Shown: positions 58,101 to 64,000 of the stretch, piece after piece
How the letters are laid out: each line of letters begins with the position of its first letter
Numbering within the stretch: the stretch's first letter is position 1
Assembly (NCBI GenBank): GCA_937902395.1
Contig: CALGTV010000102.1
Span: 1 to 64,000 of the forward strand
Length of the DNA: 64,000 nucleotides
Source of the DNA: an uncultured Ruminococcus sp.
GTDB lineage: Bacteria; Bacillota; Clostridia; Oscillospirales; Ruminococcaceae
Direction: 5' to 3'
Translations under genes and position numbers: made by a program
Notes under the pieces: generated by a model
Seen by the model: the letters and a program-made list of their open reading frames with translations, nothing else
Databases searched by the model: none
Told to the model about the DNA's origin: nothing

Positions 58101-58294
58101 CTATCCTCCAGGCTCTTGGTAACCCTGATAAGTACGGTCTTACAGCTCAGGGTCAGATCAACGGTGACGTTATCGATAATGGTGGCGGTATCACAACTGC
58201 TGACTCTATCGCTATCAAGGGTGTTGATGCTGGTCTCGTAAAGGCTTCACAGTTCCCAATGACTGCTGATGAGTACGATGCAGCTGCTAAGTAA
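55190..58294 (+). CDS. cellulosomal cellulase: CBM4-like + Ig-like + GH9 + dockerin
   Basis: A 1034-residue secreted enzyme. Signal peptide 1-33. CBM4/9-type beta sandwich at about 35-205 (AKEKWDLQFRHRNLNFKAGH, TYKVSFKAKS, then WFDDMSI). The CelD_N Ig-like domain spans about 245-345 (ISVNQIGYYSNLKKVATF, TPGRYFLRI). GH9 runs from about 350 to 920 with GGWYDAGDHGKYVVNGG near 434, HHRYW near 831 and the acid Glu in STNEVTINWNSPL near 892. The dockerin is at 951-1034: GDANCDGKVTIADSTAIL then GDVIDNGGGITTADSIAI, the same unusual second loop as the other cellulase. This CbhA-like layout suits exo- or processive cleavage. Codon use is strongly biased to GCT, GGT and AAG. Confidence 0.95.
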   Translation: MHKKIKSAIVASLMAATMIAPTVANVATMSASAGQVLGETSFDYKALPWHTCETSPAKQDFAIEDGAFHIKVDVAQGGAKEKWDLQFRHRNLNFKAGHTYKVSFKAKSNRAGMQLCSKIGNIKGDEEYFSLYGTEMTMGYHMGGQWGKAATLSTSYQTFEGTFTPTKDLEGVEWAFHYAKGTQYEGNAKDGDELWFDDMSIICTTCPDEYAPDTCNADPSNSYGAVNRDYASKQNPDILMDGDTILNYISVNQIGYYSNLKKVATFSDNNGDILYGSSKLDLSSNTYDFELVDSASGKVVYTGTSEPKQYDADSDDNVCKLDFSEYTTPGRYFLRIAGEKWRSFDFNIGDNIYYDESHNMLTNAMNYFYQNRSGIDIEGSYITSGDTSTLAHKGGHKTDTAAVQKVWMNEYSSREEATGTYASSKITANGGWYDAGDHGKYVVNGGISIWTLQNMYERSALYGKDKKKFADNSGVVVIPEAGNKIPDVLDEAAVELDWIADMKVEDSEPTWGKVAGGLYYHKLHDHKWTGLATRPYDYETEWETTRIVKPPTFAATLNYAACAAQAARLWADYDADKAATYLESAKEAFAAYEEHWYAYDSTETQHPTLKCECPKEEIREDSLYAPMWQAKGGGPYGDNNVLDDAYWAACEIFISASRMGDADAATFKKVIDESDYAYKVETRMVGGENKDGSFTSFNWGNTASAGSLALALHSDLLSDSEVSTLKSSILTAADTYIDMEDSQGYGIPYTYDGPGYNDPNNLKPEIIIKGYEWGSNSMVINNCIVMAYAYDITDDIKYMNGVSTALDYLFGNNPLSFSFVTGYGSYKEKNPHHRYWSYELDKTLPLAPDGVLSGGPNAGLQDPYVRALGFVPGKEGNPSQRCFVDSIEAWSTNEVTINWNSPLAWIASFMQDEAHLADATAGTPNIPMGEGAGTPDVGGPGEYDKTEPPTGDVLWGDANCDGKVTIADSTAILQALGNPDKYGLTAQGQINGDVIDNGGGITTADSIAIKGVDAGLVKASQFPMTADEYDAAAK

Positions 58295-58319
58295 TTAAAT
58301 TATTACTGATTATAGTTTT

Positions 58320-58347
58320 AAAGGGACGCTTCGGCGTCCCTTTTTTA
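58320..58347 (+). terminator. terminator of the second GH9 cellulase
   Basis: AAGGGACGC and GCGTCCCTT with a TTCG loop, then TTTTTT: a very stable hairpin. Confidence 0.92.
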
Positions 58348-58416
58348 TTTGAATATTGCTTAAATTATGAGACGCTTTGACATTCCTTTTTGTGCGATTT
58401 GTTTTTCATTAAGCCC

Positions 58417-58445
58417 TTGCATTTTGATGTAAAACGTGGTATAAT
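58417..58445 (+). promoter_or_regulatory. promoter of the yicC-fmt cluster
   Basis: TTGCAT at 58417 and TATAAT at 58440 with 17 bases between. Confidence 0.75.
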
Positions 58446-58510
58446 AAAATAGTGTAGTTATGCGCAAATTTGTGCGATACGTATTATTTTTAATGAAAGA
58501 GGGCGATTCG

Positions 58511-59389
58511 GTGATTAAAAGCATGACAGGCTATGGCAGGTCGCAAATGATTCTAAACGGCAGGGATATTCTTGTTGAAATCCGTTCTGTTAATCATAGA
58601 TATTATGAGTATAATTCACGTATTCCAAGGTCATATAATTATATTGACGAAAAGCTTAAAGTACTGCTGAAATCAAAAATATCCCGCGGAAAAGTCGATG
58701 TTTCTGTTTCTATTAACAACATCGAGGGCAGAGATACTGAAGTTGCTATTAATAAGGGTGTTGCTGAGGGATATATAAATGCGCTCAGAGGTGCAGCTGA
58801 TGAGCTTTGTGTTGCCGATGATCTTACGCTGTCAAATCTTATCAGACTTCCCGATGTTTTCATCGTTCAGAAAGCTGTTGATGATGAGGACGAGGTATGG
58901 GGCGATGTTGCTAAGGTTGCTGATGAGGCTTTGGAACGATTTGTGGCTATGCGCGAAACTGAGGGCGAAAAAATGCGCAATGACGTTTTGCAGAAATCCG
59001 ATTTTATACTCGATATGGTTGCAAAAGTAGAGGAATTATCACCTCAGACTGTTGAAAATTACCGTGAGCGTCTTTATAGAAAGCTTAGTGAAGTGCTGGA
59101 GGGCAAAGATATTGACCAGCAGAGAATCATCACAGAAGCTGCTATATTCTCTGAGAAAATTGCTGTTGACGAGGAAACTGTTCGTCTCAGAAGCCATATC
59201 TCACAGTTCCGTGAGCTTGTGAATTCCGATGAAAGTATAGGCAGAAAGCTTGATTTCATTGTACAGGAGATGAACCGCGAGGTAAATACAATCGGTTCAA
59301 AGGCTCAGGATTTGAATATCACCAGACTTGTTGTAGATATGAAAGCAGAACTGGAAAAAATCCGCGAACAGATTCAGAATATAGAGTAA
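58511..59389 (+). CDS. YicC family endoribonuclease
   Basis: A 292-residue protein starting with GTG at 58511 (VIKSMTGYGR, the invariant family start), about 7 bases after GAGGG. The central part is IRSVNHRYYEYNSRIPRSY, then KVDVSVSI, and the C-terminal domain is DFIVQEMNREVNTIGSKAQD, the DUF1732 signature. YicC is an RNA-cleaving hexamer linked to sRNA turnover in E. coli. It heads the cluster with remA and gmk, as in other Firmicutes. Confidence 0.93.
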   Translation: MIKSMTGYGRSQMILNGRDILVEIRSVNHRYYEYNSRIPRSYNYIDEKLKVLLKSKISRGKVDVSVSINNIEGRDTEVAINKGVAEGYINALRGAADELCVADDLTLSNLIRLPDVFIVQKAVDDEDEVWGDVAKVADEALERFVAMRETEGEKMRNDVLQKSDFILDMVAKVEELSPQTVENYRERLYRKLSEVLEGKDIDQQRIITEAAIFSEKIAVDEETVRLRSHISQFRELVNSDESIGRKLDFIVQEMNREVNTIGSKAQDLNITRLVVDMKAELEKIREQIQNIE

Positions 59390-59392
59390 GCT

Positions 59393-59650
59393 ATGAGAAT
59401 GATAAATATTGGTTACGGAAATATGATTTCCGCAGAGAGAATTGTTTCTGTCATAAGCCCCGATTCCGCTCCTATAAAGCGTCTCATTCAGGAGGCTAAG
59501 GACGACGGCAGGGCGATTGACGCTACATATGGAAGAAAAACAAGAGCAGTTATTGTAATGGACAGCGGACATATTGTTCTTTCGTCCCTTATTACAGACA
59601 CTCTTGCTTCAAGAATAAACGAAAACGGAGGTTTAGAGGCAGATGAATAA
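59393..59650 (+). CDS. remA: RemA-like regulator (DUF370)
   Basis: An 85-residue DNA-binding protein with INIGYGNMISAERIVSVISP, DDGRAIDATYGRKTRAVIV and a short C-terminal helix. In Bacillus RemA activates biofilm matrix operons and genes for osmoprotection. The stop overlaps the gmk start by 8 bases. Confidence 0.94.
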   Translation: MRMINIGYGNMISAERIVSVISPDSAPIKRLIQEAKDDGRAIDATYGRKTRAVIVMDSGHIVLSSLITDTLASRINENGGLEADE

Positions 59651-60248
59651 AGGCAGACTTATTGTATTTTCAGCTCCCTCAGGCTGCGGAAAAGGCACAA
59701 TGCTTGCCGAAATCTTAAAGGATAATAGCTTCCGCTGCTCAGTTTCCACAACTACAAGGCAGCCCAGAGAGGGAGAAATCGACGGTGTGAATTACTTCTT
59801 TATCTCAAAAGAGGAATTTGAACAGAAGATTTCAAATGATGAATTTCTGGAGCATGCTGAATATTGTGAGAACTTTTACGGAACTCTTAAAACAGAGGTT
59901 GACAGCTATCTTGAAAAAGGAGTTAATGTTATCCTTGAAATTGAGGTGCAGGGCGCTATGAAAGTTCGTGAGCTTCGTCCTGATGCTCTGTTTGTGTTTA
60001 TCGCTCCACCCTCTGTAAATGAGCTTCGTCGCCGCCTTAATAAGAGGGGCACGGAAACTCAGGAGGTTATTGAAAAGCGTGTTGCTGCGGCGGTTACAGA
60101 ATTGCCGTATATGGATAAATATGATTACATTATTGTTAATGATGCTCTGGAAGATGCTGTAAGCGATTTCTTTGCGGTTATCCGCTCCGAAAAGCTTAAA
60201 ACATCTGCACAGGCTGAATTTATAGAGGAGGTTATCAAAAATGCTTAG
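59643..60248 (+). CDS. gmk: guanylate kinase
   Basis: A 201-residue GMP kinase. P-loop SAPSGCGKGTML near residue 10; the GMP-binding block STTTRQPREGEIDGVNYFFI; EHAEYCENFYGTLK; and IAPPSVNELRRRLNKRGTE. It supplies GDP/GTP, which is also substrate of the alarmone synthetase. It overlaps remA upstream and rpoZ downstream by 8 bases each. Confidence 0.97.
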   Translation: MNKGRLIVFSAPSGCGKGTMLAEILKDNSFRCSVSTTTRQPREGEIDGVNYFFISKEEFEQKISNDEFLEHAEYCENFYGTLKTEVDSYLEKGVNVILEIEVQGAMKVRELRPDALFVFIAPPSVNELRRRLNKRGTETQEVIEKRVAAAVTELPYMDKYDYIIVNDALEDAVSDFFAVIRSEKLKTSAQAEFIEEVIKNA

Positions 60249-60444
60249 ACCTGCAGTAAACCAGATAATTTCAAAGAATGAGAGCTGTTATTCTCTTGTT
60301 ATCGGCGTTGCAAAGCGCGCAAGAGAAATCTCCGAGGAGCTGTACAAGAATGGCGATACTCTCGAAGAAAAGCCCGTTAAGACTGCTGTTGAGGAGCTTG
60401 CAAGCGGCAAGTGCAAAATCGTAAGCACTCTCGGCGAGGAATAA
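60241..60444 (+). CDS. rpoZ: RNA polymerase omega subunit
   Basis: A 67-residue protein, MLRPAVNQIISKNESCYSLV then AKRAREISEELYKN and KPVKTAVEELASGK, which are the conserved omega blocks around the beta'-clamping helix. The usual Firmicutes partner coaBC, which often sits between rpoZ and priA, is absent. Confidence 0.93.
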   Translation: MLRPAVNQIISKNESCYSLVIGVAKRAREISEELYKNGDTLEEKPVKTAVEELASGKCKIVSTLGEE

Positions 60445-60448
60445 TTTC

Positions 60449-62887
60449 TTGATAGCGGAAGTCGCTGTCAGTGGCACTGCCTATTCCTTTGATACGCTTT
60501 TCAGCTATCGCGTTCCTGCGGAAATGAGGCTGAAAAGAGGCTGCCGCGTTCTTGCTCCTTTTGGCAGAGGTAATCGTCGGAGAATCGGAATCGTAATGGG
60601 ACTTTCTGAGGGTGATAAATCTTCTCTGAAACCCCTTGCGGCTCAGATTGATTCCGAGCCTGTGCTTAATGAGGAATTGCTTAAACTGGCGGAATATCTT
60701 CACAGCCACACTTTTTGTACATGGTACGACGGGATAAAAGCTATGCTTCCCCCTGCTATGAGCATAAGGGCTGATGAAAGCTTTCGACTTGTGAAAGGCT
60801 TTGCGGATAAAGCGTCACTTTCGAAGCAGGCGAAAGAGCTTCTCGATGTTCTTGATTCTCTTGAAGATAAAAGCATTATTACTGAACTGCTGAAAAATTA
60901 TATCACAGATAACGGCAGGCTGTATATTGACGAATTGCTTGAAGCTGGGGCGCTTTGCTCCGAAAATTCTTTCAAGCAGACCGTGGGGGATTCTACGGTG
61001 AGAATGATTCGTCTCAGCTACGATTTTCTGTGTAATCCTACGGCGTTCAGGCTCACTCCTAAACAGGAGCGAGCTGCGGATTTTCTTCTGGAATGGGGAA
61101 CGGCTTCGGTGAAAGAAGCGGCATATATGTGCGGATTTACCGAATCTGTTTTCAAGCGGCTTGTGGCTAACGGAGCTGCTGAGGAATACGATATGGAGCT
61201 TCTGCGTTCTGTGGAGGATGGTGCGGAAGAATCGGTCGATCCCAATTCTACGGTGCTTTCAGAGGAACAGCAGGCTGTTCACGATGAAGTGATTTCTCGG
61301 ATTACCGAAAGAAAACCGTCTGTATTTTTGCTTCACGGTGTTACGGGAAGCGGTAAGACATCGGTTTTTGAAAAGCTTATCCAGAATACTGTCAATCTCG
61401 GACGATGTGCTATACTCCTTATCCCCGAAATCGGACTTACTCCGCAGGTCCTGAAACGGTTCAGAGCTCTTTTCGGAGACAGGGTTGCTGTTATTCACAG
61501 CGGTCTTTCACTCGGTCAGAGACTTGACGAATACAAAAGAATAAAACGGGGCGATGCGGACATCATAATCGGTACACGGAGTGCCGTTTTTGCCCCTGCT
61601 AAAAATATAGGACTTATTATAATTGACGAAGAAGGCGAGAGGTCGTATAAGTCTGACAGCTCTCCCCGATACCATGCTCACGATATCGCCAAGCAAAGAT
61701 GCGCATACCACGGCGCAACCCTGCTTTTAGCTTCCGCAACTCCCTCTGTTGAGAGTTACTACCTTGCGGAAAGGGGAGTATACAAGCTCCTTGAAATGAA
61801 AAAGCGATATAACGCGTCGGCTTTGCCTGATGTGGAAATTGTGGACATGAACGAGGAGCGAATGTCGGGAAATCCCTCTGAATTCAGCCAGCGGCTTGTG
61901 GACGAGGTTAATACAAATCTCAGAAACGGGGAGCAGAGTATTCTTCTGCTGAACCGCCGCGGATTCCATACAATCATAAGCTGTGTGGACTGCTATCAGC
62001 CAATTTACTGCCCAAATTGTTCCGTGCCGCTGACTTTTCACAAGAAAAATGGCAAGCTTATGTGTCACTATTGCGGATTTGCTCAGGAGCCTGTGAAAAA
62101 ATGCCCCGTGTGCAACTCCGAAAGGCTGAAAAGTATGGGATTCGGTACTCAGCGGCTGGAGGAAGAACTGAAAATGTTTTTCCCCTCGGCACGTATTCTG
62201 CGAATGGACGCAGATACCACTTTTTCGCGATATTCATACGAAAAAGGTTTTGCTGAATTCAAAAACGGCGAATATGACATAATGGTGGGAACTCAGATGA
62301 TTGGCAAGGGGCTTGATTTCCCCAATGTAACCCTTGTTGGCGTGCTTTCCATTGATAAAGCGCTTTATGCAGGTGATTTCCGAAGCTATGAGCGTACCTT
62401 TTCCCTCATAACTCAGGTTGTGGGGCGCGGTGGTCGTGGAAACCGCAAGGGCAGAGCGATTTTGCAGACTTTTATGCCCGACCACTACATTATGAATTTA
62501 GCGGCGGCTCAGGATTACAAAAGCTTCTATAATGAGGAAATTTCTATTCGCCGCACACTTATATTTCCGCCATTGTGCGATATGTGTATTTTCTGCTTTG
62601 CAGGAGATGACGAGGAAAATGTCAGACTTGGAACAGAGGCAATAATCAAGCTGATGAATGAACGTCTCAGCCAATTGCAGCCAAAAACCCCTGTCCGTGT
62701 CCTTGGTCCTGTTCGTGCATCTTATGGCAGACTTAACGGAAAATTCCGTTGGCGGATTATCATGAAATTCAAAAATACCGCGGAAATGCGCGGATTTATC
62801 AGCAGAATCCTTACTGAAGGAGCAAAGCTGAAGGAAATGAAAAAAATTGCCTTTTACGCCGATATAAACGGCGATGTAGGCGTGTAA
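60449..62887 (+). CDS. priA: primosomal replication restart helicase PriA
   Basis: An 812-residue 3'-5' helicase. The TTG start at 60449 has GAGGA 8 bases before it. The DNA-binding domain is at about 1-100 (AYSFDTLFSYRVP, RGCRVLAPFGRGNRR), and a winged-helix region at about 200-260. Walker A is GVTGSGKTSVFE near residue 297. Motif II reads IIDEEGERSYKSD near residue 392; the family normally has DEEH. Next are LLASATPSVESYYLA, eight zinc cysteines (about 511-560: CVDC, CPNC, CHYC, CPVC), IGKGLDFPNVTLVGVL and QVVGRGGRG. The protein reloads replisomes at stalled forks. The Gly for His change in motif II is the one departure seen. Confidence 0.95.
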   Translation: MIAEVAVSGTAYSFDTLFSYRVPAEMRLKRGCRVLAPFGRGNRRRIGIVMGLSEGDKSSLKPLAAQIDSEPVLNEELLKLAEYLHSHTFCTWYDGIKAMLPPAMSIRADESFRLVKGFADKASLSKQAKELLDVLDSLEDKSIITELLKNYITDNGRLYIDELLEAGALCSENSFKQTVGDSTVRMIRLSYDFLCNPTAFRLTPKQERAADFLLEWGTASVKEAAYMCGFTESVFKRLVANGAAEEYDMELLRSVEDGAEESVDPNSTVLSEEQQAVHDEVISRITERKPSVFLLHGVTGSGKTSVFEKLIQNTVNLGRCAILLIPEIGLTPQVLKRFRALFGDRVAVIHSGLSLGQRLDEYKRIKRGDADIIIGTRSAVFAPAKNIGLIIIDEEGERSYKSDSSPRYHAHDIAKQRCAYHGATLLLASATPSVESYYLAERGVYKLLEMKKRYNASALPDVEIVDMNEERMSGNPSEFSQRLVDEVNTNLRNGEQSILLLNRRGFHTIISCVDCYQPIYCPNCSVPLTFHKKNGKLMCHYCGFAQEPVKKCPVCNSERLKSMGFGTQRLEEELKMFFPSARILRMDADTTFSRYSYEKGFAEFKNGEYDIMVGTQMIGKGLDFPNVTLVGVLSIDKALYAGDFRSYERTFSLITQVVGRGGRGNRKGRAILQTFMPDHYIMNLAAAQDYKSFYNEEISIRRTLIFPPLCDMCIFCFAGDDEENVRLGTEAIIKLMNERLSQLQPKTPVRVLGPVRASYGRLNGKFRWRIIMKFKNTAEMRGFISRILTEGAKLKEMKKIAFYADINGDVGV

Positions 62888-62899
62888 AGAGGAAAAATA

Positions 62900-63361
62900 A
62901 TGGCATACAGAAAAATTTTAACAGATAAAGACGAAGCACTTCACAGAGTTTGCAGACCTGTGGAAAAATTTGACGAAAAGCTTGCTATACTCCTTGACGA
63001 TATGCAGGAAACTCTCGAAAAGGCTCAGGGAGTCGGTCTTGCAGGTCCGCAGGTTGGTATTTGCAGACGTTTATTTATTATGCATCTTGAAGATGAGAAA
63101 ATCGAGGCTATAAATCCAGAAATAATCTCCAGAAGCGGCAAACAGCGCGTACAGGAGGGCTGTCTTTCATGCCCTAATGTGTGGGGATATGTTACCCGTC
63201 CCGAAAAAGTTGTTCTGAAAGCACAGGACAGAAACGGAAACTGGTATACCCGCGAATTTACGGGACTTGGCGCACAGTGCGTCTGCCACGAAAGTGACCA
63301 CCTGGACGGTCATGTATTTACTGAAATCGTTGAGGAATTTTTTGTACCCGAGGAGGACTAA
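62900..63361 (+). CDS. def: peptide deformylase
   Basis: A 153-residue zinc/iron enzyme removing the formyl group from nascent proteins. Motif 1 is GVGLAGPQVG, motif 2 is EGCLSCPNVWG with the metal Cys, and motif 3 is QCVCHESDHLDG. The last reads HESDH where HEIDH or HELDH is usual, but the two metal His and catalytic Glu are intact. It precedes fmt with the stop 2 bases from the fmt start, the standard def-fmt pair. Confidence 0.96.
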   Translation: MAYRKILTDKDEALHRVCRPVEKFDEKLAILLDDMQETLEKAQGVGLAGPQVGICRRLFIMHLEDEKIEAINPEIISRSGKQRVQEGCLSCPNVWGYVTRPEKVVLKAQDRNGNWYTREFTGLGAQCVCHESDHLDGHVFTEIVEEFFVPEED

Positions 63362-63363
63362 CC

Positions 63364-64000
63364 TTGAAAATAGTATTTATGGGAACTCCGGATTTTGCTG
63401 TGCCATGTCTAAGAGTGCTAGCAGAATCAGAACACGAGATTGCGGCAGTTTTTACTCAGCCCGACAAGCCAAAGGGCAGAGGCTATAAAATGATTCCAAC
63501 TCCCGTAAAAGCGGCAGCAGAGGAATACAATATCCCTGTTTATCAGCCATTGTCACTGAGAAAGGGTGAGGACGCTGAAAGTACAATGAGGATTTTGAAC
63601 GATATTGCTCCCGACCTTATTGTTGTTACAGCTTACGGACAGATTCTCCCGAAAGAGATTCTGGAACTGCCAAAATATGGCTGTATTAATATTCATGCTT
63701 CACTTTTGCCGAAGTACCGCGGTGCAGCTCCTATCAACTGGGTACTGCTCAACGGCGAAAAGACAACGGGTGTCACTTCCATGCAGATGAGCGAGGGGCT
63801 TGACACAGGAGATATGCTGATTAAGAAATCTACAGAAATAGGCGAAAATGAGACTTATTCCGAGCTTTACAGCCGACTTGCTGTTATGGGCGGAGAGGTG
63901 CTTTCCGAGACTGTTGCAGCAATTGAAAAGGGTGAGCTTTCTCCTGAAAAGCAGGACGATTCTCTCAGTTGTTACTCTCCCATGATTAAAAAGGAAATGA
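63364..64000 (+). CDS. fmt: methionyl-tRNA formyltransferase (3' end beyond the window)
   Basis: 212 residues are visible of an enzyme normally about 310 long. The TTG start at 63364 has GAGGAGG before it and gives MKIVFMGTPDFAVPCLRVLA. QPDKPKGRGYKM binds the tRNA or cofactor side, and the catalytic block INIHASLLPKYRGAAPINW has the Asn, His and Asp (in GLDTGD) of the formyl transfer site. The gene runs off the window in frame. Confidence 0.95.
   Translation, partial: MKIVFMGTPDFAVPCLRVLAESEHEIAAVFTQPDKPKGRGYKMIPTPVKAAAEEYNIPVYQPLSLRKGEDAESTMRILNDIAPDLIVVTAYGQILPKEILELPKYGCINIHASLLPKYRGAAPINWVLLNGEKTTGVTSMQMSEGLDTGDMLIKKSTEIGENETYSELYSRLAVMGGEVLSETVAAIEKGELSPEKQDDSLSCYSPMIKKEM

Noticed and set aside
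52489..58294. Horizontal transfer of the GH9 genes because of different codon use
   Set aside because: The same GCT/GGT/GTT/AAG bias is seen in the ribosomal S1 part at 49672-50805, so it reflects high expression rather than foreign origin.

Overview
The window looks like a chromosome segment of a low-to-moderate GC, cellulolytic gut or rumen Firmicute of the genus Ruminococcus. R. flavefaciens or a close relative is my best guess. The reasons are two large secreted family 9 cellulases ending in type I dockerins, a third secreted dockerin protein with Thr-rich linkers and Big_2 domains, the IspH-ribosomal S1 gene fusion typical of Clostridia, and Firmicutes-type gene orders (cdaA-cdaR, tepA-ftsK, yicC-remA-gmk-rpoZ-priA-def-fmt). 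The species name is inference.

Layout. 1-1145 is the end of a prophage (holin and M15 endolysin), ending at a tRNA-Ala whose 3' end faces the phage. 1443-7760 holds single housekeeping or orphan genes: a YdbC/PC4-like ssDNA-binding protein, an AraC regulator, an OGG-type glycosylase, a small alarmone synthetase, a XerC-like recombinase and a YitT protein. 7842-10533 is a GntR-regulated ABC transporter operon of YtrA type with clear palindromic operators. 10641-12087 is a compact unit in which one RepA-like ATPase gene sits between two 85-nt inverted repeats. 12292-14498 is cdaA-cdaR (c-di-AMP synthesis), followed by the Big_2/dockerin protein. 17027-22149 carries a SUKH protein, 4-alpha-glucanotransferase, a lipase and a zinc-ribbon protein.

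22499-29233 is an aryl-acid module (ACT protein, phenylacetate-CoA ligase, indolepyruvate:ferredoxin oxidoreductase IorA and IorB), with a lipoprotein and four small genes wedged between its parts. 30418-32519 is a folate salvage unit: promoter, THF riboswitch, folT, folC. 32551-38491 is a looser region of orphan proteins, a GH25 lysozyme, a CorC-family protein with a long structured leader, and many short repeats. 38715-50805 is a dense plus-strand run: tepA, ftsK, a YgiQ radical-SAM gene overlapping a ComEC-like hydrolase gene, DUF3006, an HI0933-type flavoprotein, YccF, a CmpB-type protein, cmk, plsC and ispH-rpsA. 52489-58294 holds the two GH9 cellulases, each with its own promoter and terminator. 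58511-64000 is the yicC-remA-gmk-rpoZ-priA-def-fmt cluster, with fmt cut by the window end.

The most unusual things are not ordinary genes: (i) the inverted-repeat-bounded solitary RepA-like ATPase unit, with part of its sequence recurring about 26 kb away; (ii) a family of tandem repeats with a 7-bp period that sit on gene 3' ends and supply stop codons, a terminator stem and even the last residues of FolC; (iii) an internal Shine-Dalgarno plus ATG exactly at the IspH/S1 junction; (iv) a 127-nt dual-coding overlap; (v) an unidentified structured 5' leader on the corC-like gene; (vi) nested purine-rich inverted repeats at 34861-34985. No CRISPR array, rRNA or classical insertion sequence was seen.
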